Positions 1-8,394 of a stretch of DNA of 15,791 nt are shown here, piece by piece. A model generated the notes under the pieces. The model saw nothing but the letters and a program-made list of their open reading frames with translations, ran no database searches and was not told the origin of the DNA. The translations under genes were made by a program, and so were the position numbers. The DNA comes from Flavobacteriaceae bacterium (GTDB lineage Bacteria; Bacteroidota; Bacteroidia; Flavobacteriales; Flavobacteriaceae): positions 1-15,791 of the forward strand of contig PAQB01000023.1 of NCBI GenBank assembly GCA_002709185.1, written 5' to 3'. How positions within the stretch are numbered: the stretch's first letter is position 1; each line of letters opens with the position of its first letter.

Positions 1-1260
1 ATCAGTACCAGACCACTGACCTAAAGTGGCTGCTGAAGCATCATTGCCATTAAATATCTCAAGTATATCAACATTATTTTGAGTCTCAAATTGAGTAAAT
101 GACAACTGAATGGATTGACCAGCAGTTTCAGGACAAATCGTGTAGGTGAAATTCTCATTATTTTGATAATTTCCTGGTTCAGTCCCATTAGCAGCCCCAC
201 CAGAATCATAAAATAAGCCGTTGCAAGTAGTGACCGTTTCGTCGCTAATAATCCACTCAGGGATCTCAACACAAACTGGGGTTACATTGGGTTTAAATTG
301 AGCTTCAAGTATGAGAAGCCAATCTTCAACAACATCAATTTGTCCTTGAGTAAACATATACATGCAGTTGTCGTCTGTGTAGTCCATATAGCTCATGGTG
401 AGTGCAAATTCACCTGGTTCACAGCCTGGGACTGAACCAGCCGGAGGGCAACCAAAAGTATTGCCGTCAATATTTGGCGTATCCGCAATACCATCATCAT
501 CACTACAAGAGTCCCCTTGAAATGTATGTAATAAATTAAAAAAATGTCCAAGTTCATGGGTCGTTGTTCTCCCTAAGTTAGAATTTGCACCTGGTACAAT
601 CCCAGAATCAGAACAGCCTGCCCCCGATCCAAAAGCATAAGTATTAAGAACAATTGAGGATCCAGCGTTGAGGTTCCCCCCAAGTGGAGAATACCCAAGG
701 GTACTCCCACCGATAGGTTTGACTAAAAAATTTAAATAACCGGCCCAAGCAGGATCTGCATCATTTCCACCGCCAAAATCATAGCCAATGGTAACCGCAG
801 GCCCGCCTTCCACCAAATCCTCGTCTGTCCCTGCTGGATGATCTTGCGTCGCAATGCAAAATTGAATGTTTGCAGCGCCGTGAACAACTCCTGGGTAAAA
901 CGCACTGGCAGCCCCCCATAAATTGGCATCTGCATTAGTGGCAGTAAAATCTAAGTTGACAATTTCAACTTGGTTTTGTGCCAAAGCTTCCAAACAAGCA
1001 CGATCGGACTCCACACCACCAGGAAAGTGTACTGCGACTGGGACGACAATAGGATCCATGGCACCACGATTTTGTCTATAATTAATGCTTTGAGCGACAG
1101 CGCTTCTAAACTTGGCTTGATCTATTTCCCATTGTCTGGCAAATTCAGGGTCTTGCATCATTTCGTGCATGTGAGCCTCCATACCACATTTCTCATCTTG
1201 AGCAGAGAGATTGTGTCCAAAAAACATTAAAACCACTAAATAAAAAATACTTTTTTTCAT
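1..1260 (-). CDS. Secreted M43-family (pappalysin-like) zinc metalloprotease with CUB domain, 3' end off window
   Basis: The visible part is 420 codons, from an ATG at 1260 to the left edge with no stop. Residues 1-20 form a signal peptide ending in SAQ. The catalytic zinc motif HELGHFFNLLH is at residues 235-245 (ligands H235, H239, H245; general base E236). The Met-turn follows as MSYMDY at 289-294 and the usual TDDNCMYMFTQGQ stretch. This arrangement is diagnostic of family M43, a metzincin that cleaves extracellular proteins. From about C346 the sequence fits a CUB domain (CNGLFYDSGG, then a DILEIFNG-type strand), an adhesion or substrate-binding module. C25 in KCGM lies where ulilysin-type enzymes carry a cysteine switch, so a latent zymogen is possible. 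A C-terminal type IX secretion domain would be expected beyond the window but cannot be seen. The start codon lies one base after the stop of the preceding gene. Confidence 0.93.
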   Translation of the reverse strand, partial: MKKSIFYLVVLMFFGHNLSAQDEKCGMEAHMHEMMQDPEFARQWEIDQAKFRSAVAQSINYRQNRGAMDPIVVPVAVHFPGGVESDRACLEALAQNQVEIVNLDFTATNADANLWGAASAFYPGVVHGAANIQFCIATQDHPAGTDEDLVEGGPAVTIGYDFGGGNDADPAWAGYLNFLVKPIGGSTLGYSPLGGNLNAGSSIVLNTYAFGSGAGCSDSGIVPGANSNLGRTTTHELGHFFNLLHTFQGDSCSDDDGIADTPNIDGNTFGCPPAGSVPGCEPGEFALTMSYMDYTDDNCMYMFTQGQIDVVEDWLLILEAQFKPNVTPVCVEIPEWIISDETVTTCNGLFYDSGGAANGTEPGNYQNNENFTYTICPETAGQSIQLSFTQFETQNNVDILEIFNGNDASAATLGQWSGTD

Positions 1261-1261
1261 A

Positions 1262-1735
1262 TCAATTATTGTAATCTTGGGGTTTAATTGTTATAAAATA
1301 ATTCGTGTTGTCGACACGAAATAGCTGATACCCAGGCCTATGATATCTAAAGTCATATTTGAGAGGATTGAAAGTATTGGGGTTGAAAACAGCATCTCTT
1401 TTTAAGTTCGAAACAAAGGCATTGAAAAGAGGAATGTCTGAAAGCTTGGGGCATGGTTTTTGTCTGTTCGGATCAGAAATTTCACGCAAAACAACTCTAT
1501 TTCTAAGGATTTCTTTTATGGCTAAAACACGGGTTGGCCGATCCAAAATTTCTGTCCTTAAAGCGGCGCCATAGACTTCCTTGAGTTTAACTAATTCAGC
1601 ATTATTTAGTGAGGCTTTAGTATTGGAATTAAAGCGTATGGGCTGTGGGTCTTGGTTTAGATACGCAATATTTTGTCCATGAATAATTGAACAAATAAAA
1701 ACACAAAAAAGAAAGGTCAGAAAGCGTGTTTTCAT
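1262..1735 (-). CDS. Small exported protein of unknown family, paired with the M43 protease
   Basis: I do not recognise a named domain. The protein has 157 residues starting at the ATG at 1735, chosen because it opens with a clear signal peptide (MKTRFLTFLFCVFICSIIHG, then Q). An in-frame upstream extension would bury that signal. The mature part is basic and mostly polar. It has a helical-looking middle (about residues 45-85) with several Leu, Arg and Lys residues, one cysteine in KPCPK, and a Tyr/Phe/Asn-rich end with a short hydrophobic strand (LFRVDNTNYFITI). No membrane segment follows the signal. Its TGA stop is separated from the protease ATG by a single base, so the two are almost certainly co-transcribed and perhaps translationally coupled. 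A role as partner, chaperone or inhibitor of the protease is only a guess from context. It could equally be an unrelated periplasmic protein. Confidence 0.8.
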   Translation of the reverse strand: MKTRFLTFLFCVFICSIIHGQNIAYLNQDPQPIRFNSNTKASLNNAELVKLKEVYGAALRTEILDRPTRVLAIKEILRNRVVLREISDPNRQKPCPKLSDIPLFNAFVSNLKRDAVFNPNTFNPLKYDFRYHRPGYQLFRVDNTNYFITIKPQDYNN

Positions 1736-1913
1736 AAAAGTTAAATTGGTTAGAAGATTAAAGCGCTGTGAAATTAAAGAGGTTTTATTATTTAGTTTGA
1801 GAATTTGTAGCAATCTTTAAACAAAACATCGTGGTGAAATTAATGTTTTTTTTACAAAAAATTTAAAAATTTGTGTTAATAATGGTAAATAGAAAAGCTC
1901 TAAATAATCAAAA

Positions 1914-1939
1914 TAACTATCTTTGTCAAGAGATAGTTA
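1914..1939. repeat. Inverted repeat overlapping the folE -7 box
   Basis: Arms TAACTATCT (1914-1922) and AGATAGTTA (1931-1939) are perfect 9-bp reverse complements around an 8-base spacer. The -7 box lies inside this dyad and the predicted transcription start falls in the right arm. It could be an operator for a dimeric regulator. A transcript hairpin is unlikely because the left arm precedes the predicted start. Confidence 0.6.
1918..1925 (+). promoter_or_regulatory. folE -7 promoter element (TATCTTTG)
   Basis: TATCTTTG matches the Bacteroidota -7 consensus TAnnTTTG exactly. It would start transcription near 1931-1933, about 28 bases before the folE ATG at 1960. No TTG is present 17-23 bases upstream, so the -33 element is weak or absent. 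The box lies downstream of the alternative GTG start at 1873, which argues that translation begins at 1960. Confidence 0.55.
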
Positions 1940-1959
1940 AACTTCATAATTTAAACCCC

Positions 1960-2646
1960 ATGAAAACAAAATTTGATATTAATGAGTTAGAAAGTTTCGA
2001 TCACATCGGAGATAATCATATAGGAACTTCTTCTGATACCCCGATTCGTGAAGACGCTTTTAGACTCAATGCAAACGAGAAAATTGAAATTATTCGCGAT
2101 GATGTGAAACACATTATGGAAACTCTGGGATTGGATCTTAGCGACGACAGTCTTAAAGGTACGCCTAACAGAGTCGCAAAAATGTTTGTCAATGAGATAT
2201 TCAGTGGTCTTGATCCAAAGAACAAACCCAAAGCTTCAACATTTGAAAACAAATACAAGTATGGCGAAATGTTGGTAGAGAAAAACATTACCGTCTATTC
2301 TACCTGTGAGCACCATTTATTGCCCATTGTCGGCAGAGCGCATATAGCCTACATTTCAAATGGCACTGTAGTTGGACTTTCAAAAATGAATCGAATCGTC
2401 GATTATTATGCGAAACGTCCACAAGTACAAGAGCGTATGACCATTCAAATTGTGAAAGAATTACAAAAAGTACTAAACTGCGAAGATGTGGCCTGTATTA
2501 TTGACGCCAAGCACTTGTGTGTCAACTCCAGAGGGATTCGTGATATTGAAAGCAGCACTGTAACCAGTGAATTTGGAGGACAATTCAAAAATAAAGACGT
2601 TAGACGCGAATTTATCAACTACATTCAGTTAGAAACAAAGTTCTAA
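1960..2646 (+). CDS. folE: GTP cyclohydrolase I
   Basis: FolE converts GTP to 7,8-dihydroneopterin triphosphate and formate, the first step of folate and pterin synthesis and the entry to the queuosine precursor route. It works in the cytoplasm as a zinc-dependent homodecamer. The 228-aa protein shows the family hallmarks. The zinc-binding STCEHHLLP motif is at about residues 114-122 (C116, H118/H119), and HLCVNSRGI supplies H185 and the third ligand C187, with spacing as in E. coli FolE. GTP-binding and fold residues appear in [25 protein letters not shown]. The ATG at 1960 is preferred to the in-frame GTG at 1873 because the folE -7 box lies between them and because flavobacterial homologues begin with a short acidic leader like [13 protein letters not shown]. 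The next gene, cysS, begins 13 bases after the stop, indicating an operon. Confidence 0.97.
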   Translation: MKTKFDINELESFDHIGDNHIGTSSDTPIREDAFRLNANEKIEIIRDDVKHIMETLGLDLSDDSLKGTPNRVAKMFVNEIFSGLDPKNKPKASTFENKYKYGEMLVEKNITVYSTCEHHLLPIVGRAHIAYISNGTVVGLSKMNRIVDYYAKRPQVQERMTIQIVKELQKVLNCEDVACIIDAKHLCVNSRGIRDIESSTVTSEFGGQFKNKDVRREFINYIQLETKF

Positions 2647-2659
2647 TTCGAAACCATCT

Positions 2660-4144
2660 ATGGCTTTATATTCGGGAAATCCTGTTCATATATACAATTC
2701 TCTTTCGTCAAAAAAAGAGCTTTTCAGACCCATCAATGAAGGCGTTATTGGAATGTATGTCTGTGGCCCAACCGTTTACAGTAATGTTCATCTAGGCAAC
2801 CTTCGTACTTTTATGTCTTTTGACATGATTTTCAGATACTTCAAACACTTGGGGTATAAGATCCGTTATGTTAGGAATATTACGGATGCAGGTCATCTTG
2901 AAAATGATGCGGATGAAGGGGAGGACCGAATCGCTAAAAAAGCGCGTTTAGAGCAAATCGAACCTATGGAAGTTGTTCAAAAGTACACTGTTGACTTTCA
3001 TAACATTTTGAATACATTCAATTTTTTACCCCCCAGTATTGAGCCCACTGCGACGGGTCATATTGTTGATCAGATTGAAATCATAAAGGTCATTTTAGAA
3101 AAAGGATTTGCCTACGAGGTCAATGGCTCTGTTTACTTTGATGTTTTGAAATACAACGAATCAAATGATTATGGTGTGCTTAGTGGTAGAAAAATTGAAG
3201 ACCTTATACACAACACACGAACTTTAGACGGTCAGACCGATAAAAAAAATCCTCAAGATTTTGCTTTGTGGAAAAAAGCAGAACCAAAACACATCATGCG
3301 TTGGCCCTCACCATGGGGTTTGGGATTTCCAGGTTGGCACATTGAGTGCACCGCTATGAGCATAAAATATTTAGGAAAACATTTTGACATTCACGGAGGT
3401 GGTATCGATTTAAAATTCCCCCATCACGAATGTGAAATCGCACAGGCAAAGGCTTGGAATGGTTACAAACCTGTAAATTATTGGGTACACGCCAATATGT
3501 TGACTCTTAACGGCCAAAAAATGGCAAAGTCAACAGGCAATAACATCTTACCTGGAGAAATATTAAGCGGGAATACCAAAAAATTATCTAAAGGTTTTGC
3601 GCCTTCAGTTGTTCGTTTTTTCATGATGCAGGCCCACTACCGCAGTATTTTAGATTTTAGCAATGACGCCTTGGTCGCTTCTGAAAAAGGGTTTGTAAAG
3701 CTAATGGATGCTCTGAAAACCCTTAAAAATTTGGAAGCTTCAACGGCCCCCTCTGACTTTAGCGTATCAGAATGGAAACAAAGTTGTTATGCTGCCATGA
3801 ATGATGACTTTAATACGCCAATTTTAATTGCGGAGCTCTTCAATGCTGTAAAGTATATCAACCAAATAAAAGATGGGTCAAATGGTATAGATTCCGAAAG
3901 CTTAAAAACGCTAAAAGAAACGATGGAGGCTTTTATTTTTGATGTTTTAGGACTGCAAGAAACATCGACTTTTGAATCTCATGATGAAAAACTTTCTGAA
4001 ACGATTGCGATTCTTATCAATATGAGAAATCAAGCACGAACGGAAAAAAACTTTGCGCTATCTGATCAAATAAGAGATCAATTGGTGGAAATTGGCATCC
4101 ATTTAAAAGATGGAAAAGACGGCACAACTTTCTCTCTAGATTAA
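2660..4144 (+). CDS. cysS: Cysteinyl-tRNA synthetase
   Basis: CysS charges tRNA-Cys with cysteine in an ATP-dependent reaction. The 494-aa class I enzyme has the usual motifs: [15 protein letters not shown] near the N-terminus (C35; HIGH-type HLGN at 44-47), [12 protein letters not shown] (C230) and [15 protein letters not shown] (H255, E259). The last two groups with C35 make up the zinc site that selects cysteine. The KMSKS loop reads KMAKSTGN (287-294). The C-terminal part is the helical DALR domain ending in a short tail, and the length is near the usual 460-500 residues. It sits between folE (13-base gap) and yidD (14-base gap), so the three are probably on one transcript. Nothing is missing or broken. 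Confidence 0.98.
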   Translation: MALYSGNPVHIYNSLSSKKELFRPINEGVIGMYVCGPTVYSNVHLGNLRTFMSFDMIFRYFKHLGYKIRYVRNITDAGHLENDADEGEDRIAKKARLEQIEPMEVVQKYTVDFHNILNTFNFLPPSIEPTATGHIVDQIEIIKVILEKGFAYEVNGSVYFDVLKYNESNDYGVLSGRKIEDLIHNTRTLDGQTDKKNPQDFALWKKAEPKHIMRWPSPWGLGFPGWHIECTAMSIKYLGKHFDIHGGGIDLKFPHHECEIAQAKAWNGYKPVNYWVHANMLTLNGQKMAKSTGNNILPGEILSGNTKKLSKGFAPSVVRFFMMQAHYRSILDFSNDALVASEKGFVKLMDALKTLKNLEASTAPSDFSVSEWKQSCYAAMNDDFNTPILIAELFNAVKYINQIKDGSNGIDSESLKTLKETMEAFIFDVLGLQETSTFESHDEKLSETIAILINMRNQARTEKNFALSDQIRDQLVEIGIHLKDGKDGTTFSLD

Positions 4145-4158
4145 TTTTTTTTAAAACT

Positions 4159-4383
4159 ATGGTTGTAAAACCACTCATTGCAATCATCAAAAGCTACCAA
4201 AAGTGGATTTCTCCATTGCTTCCAGCTAGGTGTAGATACCAGCCAACATGTTCTCAATACTGTATAGAGGCCTTGTCTATACATGGTCTTTTTAAAGGTT
4301 TCTTTTTAGGAATTAGACGGGTATTGCGTTGCCATCCATGGGGAGGATCTGGTCATGATCCTGTGCCTAAAAGCAAAGATTAG
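4159..4383 (+). CDS. yidD: Membrane protein insertion efficiency factor YidD
   Basis: This 74-aa protein matches the YidD family over its whole length. It has an amphipathic N-terminus ([19 protein letters not shown]), the cysteine motif [15 protein letters not shown], and the closing [17 protein letters not shown] signature. YidD associates with the inner face of the membrane and helps YidC insert membrane proteins. In many bacteria it lies between rnpA and yidC, whereas here it is 14 bases after cysS and 62 bases before lgt. The family's usual size is 70-90 residues, so it is intact. The ATG at 4159 is the natural start, immediately before the conserved region. Confidence 0.95.
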   Translation: MVVKPLIAIIKSYQKWISPLLPARCRYQPTCSQYCIEALSIHGLFKGFFLGIRRVLRCHPWGGSGHDPVPKSKD

Positions 4384-4401
4384 CAAACAAATAACAAGGT
4401 G

Positions 4402-4428
4402 TTGTTCAGATGCAATTCTGTATATTTA
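4402..4428 (+). promoter_or_regulatory. Possible weak lgt promoter
   Basis: TTG at 4402-4404 and TATATTTA at 4421-4428 resemble the -33 and -7 elements, but the -7 box has one mismatch and the 16-base spacer is slightly short. The ATG of lgt is 18 bases downstream. The 62-base gap after yidD leaves room for an internal promoter, but read-through from folE is equally possible. Confidence 0.25.
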
Positions 4429-4445
4429 CACTAAAATTAAAGACA

Positions 4446-5279
4446 ATGGATTTTTTACAGATCATATGGGAACCCGCATCTGACGGTATTCGACTTTTCG
4501 GAAATTTTAAAATTCACTATTACAGTATGATGTGGATTGTGGCTTTTGTTCTTGGGTATCGAATCATGAAAAAAATCTACACCAATGAAAATCAATCTCA
4601 TGAAAAACTTGATAGCCTGTTTATGTACTCCGTATTAGGAATCATGATTGGTGCCAGACTTGGGCATGTTATTTTTTATCAAGCTGAGCTGTTTCGTGAA
4701 GACTTCTTTAGTGTTTTCCTTCCCTTTAAATTTAGCGGTGGATTTGAATTTACTGGCTTTAGAGGATTGGCAAGCCATGGCGCCACAATTGGCATGATTG
4801 TCTCAATGTATCTCTACAATAAAAAAGTACTAAAAAAATCTATATTGTGGATTTTAGACCGTGTGGTAATTGCTTGTGCTTCGGGAGCAATATTTATACG
4901 CATTGGTAATTTTTTTAATTCTGAAATCATAGGCAAGCCTTCAGAAGAAGGATTGCCATGGGCAGTAGTTTTTAAAAATATCGATAATATCCCACGTCAC
5001 CCTGGTCAACTCTACGAAGCCTTTGGTTATTTATTTGTCTTTTTAATTGTTTATTTTATTTATTGGAAAACAAAAAAAGGCACACAAGAAGGTTATCTTT
5101 TCGGGTTGTTTTTATTATTGTTAATGACCGTAAGAGTTTTTGTTGAACAATTTAAAATTGCACAAGTAGACGGCCGAGAAGATTGGATATTGGGTTTTAA
5201 TACAGGGCAGATATTGAGTATTCCATTTATTTTGATTGGGGTCTACTTTATGTTTTTTCATAAAAGAAAAACCTCATAA
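4446..5279 (+). CDS. lgt: Prolipoprotein diacylglyceryl transferase
   Basis: Lgt transfers diacylglycerol from phosphatidylglycerol to the lipobox cysteine of prolipoproteins, the first step of lipoprotein maturation, in the inner membrane. The 277-aa protein is strongly hydrophobic with about seven membrane segments. It carries the family signature RIGNFFNSEIIG, with R152 and N155 corresponding by spacing to the essential R143 and N146 of E. coli. It also has the conserved GLASHGATIGM segment (catalytic-region histidine) and TVRVFVEQFKIAQ near the C-terminus. The ATG at 4446 is chosen over an in-frame ATG at 4410 because flavobacterial homologues begin close to MDFLQIIWEP. It ends 11 bases before a strong palindromic terminator. 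The export-related neighbours yidD and secDF, and the putative lipoprotein at the right edge, fit a general envelope theme. Confidence 0.97.
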   Translation: MDFLQIIWEPASDGIRLFGNFKIHYYSMMWIVAFVLGYRIMKKIYTNENQSHEKLDSLFMYSVLGIMIGARLGHVIFYQAELFREDFFSVFLPFKFSGGFEFTGFRGLASHGATIGMIVSMYLYNKKVLKKSILWILDRVVIACASGAIFIRIGNFFNSEIIGKPSEEGLPWAVVFKNIDNIPRHPGQLYEAFGYLFVFLIVYFIYWKTKKGTQEGYLFGLFLLLLMTVRVFVEQFKIAQVDGREDWILGFNTGQILSIPFILIGVYFMFFHKRKTS

Positions 5280-5290
5280 CACAATACTTA

Positions 5291-5328
5291 AATTAAAAAA
5301 GCCACTTTATAAAGTGGCTTTTTTAATT
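5291..5328. terminator. Bidirectional rho-independent terminator (perfect 38-bp palindrome)
   Basis: Two 19-base arms (5291-5309 and 5310-5328) are exact reverse complements with no formal spacer. The core is GCCACTTTATAAAGTGGC, flanked by A6 on one side and T6 on the other. In RNA from either strand this gives a GC-containing stem followed by a U run, so it can stop both lgt (plus) and secDF (minus), which converge here. Confidence 0.92.
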
Positions 5329-5346
5329 ATCAGAATAAATATTTTG

Positions 5347-8300
5347 TTAGGCTTTTTTATCAAGACGCTTTAAAGTGTCGTGCATGATAGGGGTTGCAAT
5401 AAAGACTGATGAGTAGGTTCCCACAAGCACCCCAACAATCAATGCGAAAAGTAAACCTCTTAAAGAATCTGCACCAAAAATAAACATAGCCAGTAACACA
5501 ACCAAAGTTGTAAGCGAGGTGTTTAAAGTTCGACTCAATGTACTGTTTAAAGCCCCATTGACTATTCTGCCAAAATCCCAACTAGAATGCTCATTGATGT
5601 ATTCTCTAATCCTATCAAACACCACCACGGTATCATTTAAAGAGTATCCAATAACTGTCAAAATCGCAGCAATAAAAGCTTGGTCAATTTCCATACTGAA
5701 AGGGAGAAACTTCCATGCAATAGAGAAGATTCCCAACACAATGAGTACATCGTGAAAAACAGCGGCAACGGCGCCCAAAGAAAATTGCCATTTTTTAAAT
5801 CTTAATAAAATATATAAGAAGACAACTATTAAGGATCCTAAAACAGCCCATAAAGACGAACGTTTGATGTCATCAGCAATCGTAGGACTTACTTTTCCAG
5901 AATACATTTTACCAACGTTATTTTCAGCATCTATAAATTGTTTGTAGGAGGTTCCATCGGAAAGGAATGGCACCAAAGCAGTGTATAATTTCTCTTGAAC
6001 TTCCGCATCAACTTCTGCCGAATTTTCATTCACTTTATATTTAGTTGAAATTTTAAGCTGATTCGCACTTCCAATGGTTTTAACTTCTGCACTGTTAAAA
6101 ACCTCATTTACAGCAGTTTTAACATCCTCTGTATTCATGTCTTTATCAAAACGAACGGTGTAAGTTCGTCCGCCAACAAAATCAATACCTTGGTCTAGCC
6201 CTGTAGTGAAAAGTGAAAATAAGCCCGCCGAAATAATGGTCGCAGAAAGTATATAAGCCATTCTTCGCTTCTTGAGAAACTCAATTTTTATGGCACTTAA
6301 CAAGCCTTTGGTGAGTTTGGTTGAAAACTGAAGTTTTCCGCCGCGATTCAAATCCCAATCAATTAACAATCTAGAAATAAATATCGCCGTAAATAAAGAA
6401 GTAATGATACCAATTAACAAAGTTGTTGCAAACCCTTTAATCGGACCTGTTCCAAATGTGTATAGAATGAGCGCTGTAAGTCCAGTGGTAATATTGGCAT
6501 CTAAAATAGAAGACAAGGCATTTGAAAACCCATCTCTGACAGACTCTTTTTGTCCTTTTCCTTTATACAATTCTTCACGAATACGCTCATATATAAGAAC
6601 GTTGGCATCTACTGCAATACCAATAGTCAAAACAATACCCGCAATTCCAGGCAAGGTTAATACCGCACCTAGTCCTGATAGAATTCCAAAGATTAGTAAT
6701 ATGTTTAGTAGCAATGCAACATTGGAATAAAGCCCAGACTTGCCATAATAAAATACCATCCAAAGCAGTACAAACAACAATGCAATGATAAAAGATTTCA
6801 TACCACTATCAATGGCTTCTTGACCTAGGGAAGGCCCAACTTCTTCCGCCTGAACAATGTCGGCGGAAGCAGGTAATTTACCAGCGCGCAAAACATTGGC
6901 CAAATCGACCGCTTCATTTAATGTGAAAGTTCCAGAAATTTCAGAGTTTCCACCCGATATTGGGCCTGAAGTAACTCCAGGTGCGGAGTACACAATATCA
7001 TCCAAAACAATGGCAATTTGACCCCCAGTATTAAAAGCATTACCGGTCATTTTTTCCCAAATTTTCGCCCCTTTCAGATTCATTTGCATGGTCACACTTG
7101 GCGTCCCATTTTGTTGGAATTCTTGCTTGGCATCGGTAATCACAGCCCCACTAAGTTGAGGTTTATTTTCTCTATTGCCTTTTAATGCATATAGCTCAAC
7201 AAGCTCTAAACTTTCAACTTCTTGGTCGGTATCTTCATCAGCTTCTGTTTCCATAAACTGAGGAATACCCCATACAAATTTCACATAACGTTGTTCTGGA
7301 GCAAGAAGAGCTCTTACTTTTGGGTTATTTAAATAATCACTAATGGTTTCTTGATCTTTAGACTCAAAAGAAGCCAACACAGGGCCTCCATTGTAGCCCA
7401 TCGACCGAATCAAATCAAATAAAGGATTGGTTTCAGTATCGTCCAAACCAGTTTCTGCATCAGAGTCCCCAATAATATCGGAAATGGCGTCCGCCTCAGA
7501 AGCTTCGTCATTGGAGGCAACTTCAGTGTTTTCATTTACTACAATCGTTTTGAGAACTTCGTTGGCCTGCACTAAAAAGTTTCCAAATTCTGCGCCTTTA
7601 AAAGCATCCCAAAACTCAAGCTGGGCGGTACTCTGAAGCAATCCTTTTACACGTTCTACTTCTTTTGCACCCGGTAATTCAACCAAAATACGCCCAGAGT
7701 TTCCAATCCGCTGGATGTTGGGTTGTGTCACTCCAAATTTATCAATTCGCTTTCTAAGAACTTCAAAAGCTGAGATGATGGATTCGTCAATTTTAGCAGA
7801 TAAAATAGGTTTGACTTCATCATCACTCATATCAAAAGTAATCTGGTCACTTAAAGTACGGTTTGCAAATATATCTGGAGATGCTAACTTTTTATCGCCC
7901 TGGATGACTTCGAAGGCTTCGAAAAAATCTTCTAAATAAGTATTCTGACTGTCCTTTTGTAGTTCCTCGGCATCGCTCAAAGCTTGTCTGAATGTTGGGT
8001 CTTTACTATCATTGGCCAGTCCGACTAAAATATCTTTTACAGAAATTTGAAGAATTACATTAATACCCCCTTTAAGATCTAAACCAAGATTCATGGCTTT
8101 TTCTTTGACCTCATCATAAGTGTATGCGGCGATACCAATGTTAAATACCTCTTTATTTTTTATGGAATCAAGATAGCTGATTCGCTTTAAATTTCGTTTC
8201 GAATCATAATCTGTTTCTGTATCGGCAACTTTGTTGATTGCAAATTGAGTTGCTTTATTTTCGAGTTGATTACCCTTGAATGTAAATGATAATTGGTAAA

Positions 8301-8355
8301 TACTGACCAACCCAAACAAAAGGGCAAACATCTTAACTAATCCTTTATTTTGCAT
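5347..8355 (-). CDS. secDF: Fused protein translocase subunit SecDF
   Basis: SecDF is an inner-membrane RND-type auxiliary factor of the Sec translocon that uses the proton gradient to pull exported proteins into the periplasm. The 1002-aa chain contains SecD and then SecF. An N-terminal membrane anchor is followed by NLGLDLKGGINVIL and the large P1 periplasmic domain. The SecD membrane block carries GIAVDANVLIYERIREEL (D583), and the linker enters SecF with DQGIDFVGGRTYTVRF. The SecF membrane block has GYSLNDTVVVFDRIREY (D908). About 12 membrane segments are expected. P1 contains an acidic stretch at about residues 274-310 with no Lys or Arg, and another acidic patch near 367-387. Fused SecDF is normal in Bacteroidota. 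The gene has its own promoter-like element and shares the terminator with lgt. Confidence 0.97.
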   Translation of the reverse strand: MQNKGLVKMFALLFGLVSIYQLSFTFKGNQLENKATQFAINKVADTETDYDSKRNLKRISYLDSIKNKEVFNIGIAAYTYDEVKEKAMNLGLDLKGGINVILQISVKDILVGLANDSKDPTFRQALSDAEELQKDSQNTYLEDFFEAFEVIQGDKKLASPDIFANRTLSDQITFDMSDDEVKPILSAKIDESIISAFEVLRKRIDKFGVTQPNIQRIGNSGRILVELPGAKEVERVKGLLQSTAQLEFWDAFKGAEFGNFLVQANEVLKTIVVNENTEVASNDEASEADAISDIIGDSDAETGLDDTETNPLFDLIRSMGYNGGPVLASFESKDQETISDYLNNPKVRALLAPEQRYVKFVWGIPQFMETEADEDTDQEVESLELVELYALKGNRENKPQLSGAVITDAKQEFQQNGTPSVTMQMNLKGAKIWEKMTGNAFNTGGQIAIVLDDIVYSAPGVTSGPISGGNSEISGTFTLNEAVDLANVLRAGKLPASADIVQAEEVGPSLGQEAIDSGMKSFIIALLFVLLWMVFYYGKSGLYSNVALLLNILLIFGILSGLGAVLTLPGIAGIVLTIGIAVDANVLIYERIREELYKGKGQKESVRDGFSNALSSILDANITTGLTALILYTFGTGPIKGFATTLLIGIITSLFTAIFISRLLIDWDLNRGGKLQFSTKLTKGLLSAIKIEFLKKRRMAYILSATIISAGLFSLFTTGLDQGIDFVGGRTYTVRFDKDMNTEDVKTAVNEVFNSAEVKTIGSANQLKISTKYKVNENSAEVDAEVQEKLYTALVPFLSDGTSYKQFIDAENNVGKMYSGKVSPTIADDIKRSSLWAVLGSLIVVFLYILLRFKKWQFSLGAVAAVFHDVLIVLGIFSIAWKFLPFSMEIDQAFIAAILTVIGYSLNDTVVVFDRIREYINEHSSWDFGRIVNGALNSTLSRTLNTSLTTLVVLLAMFIFGADSLRGLLFALIVGVLVGTYSSVFIATPIMHDTLKRLDKKA

Positions 8356-8394
8356 TTTGAATTGTTTTAATCTGCTTAAATTTTAGTAAACGAG

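Larger units (their letters stand above)
1736..1959. other. Divergent intergenic region between the exported-protein/protease pair and folE
   Basis: This 224-base AT-rich spacer separates minus-strand and plus-strand transcription units. Toward folE it holds a consensus -7 box and an overlapping dyad (listed separately). Toward the protease unit I searched for TAnnTTTG on the minus strand and found no exact match, so that promoter is unassigned. Homopolymeric T and A runs occupy about 1845-1870. No RNA gene or small ORF with support is visible. Confidence 0.6.

Noticed and set aside
970..1230. Plus-strand open frame opposite the M43 protease gene
   Set aside because: It is antisense to a well-supported coding region with zinc motif and CUB signature, and its translation shows no family features.
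1736..1813. N-terminal extension of the 157-aa exported protein from a TTG at 1813
   Set aside because: It would place 26 residues ahead of a clear signal peptide. The ATG at 1735 is a far better start.
1873..1959. N-terminal extension of FolE from a GTG at 1873
   Set aside because: The -7 promoter box and its dyad lie inside the extension, and the extra residues do not resemble FolE N-termini.
5519..7939. Several plus-strand open frames opposite secDF
   Set aside because: They are antisense shadows of secDF. Their Ser/Pro/Ile-rich translations have no recognisable domain and no promoter.
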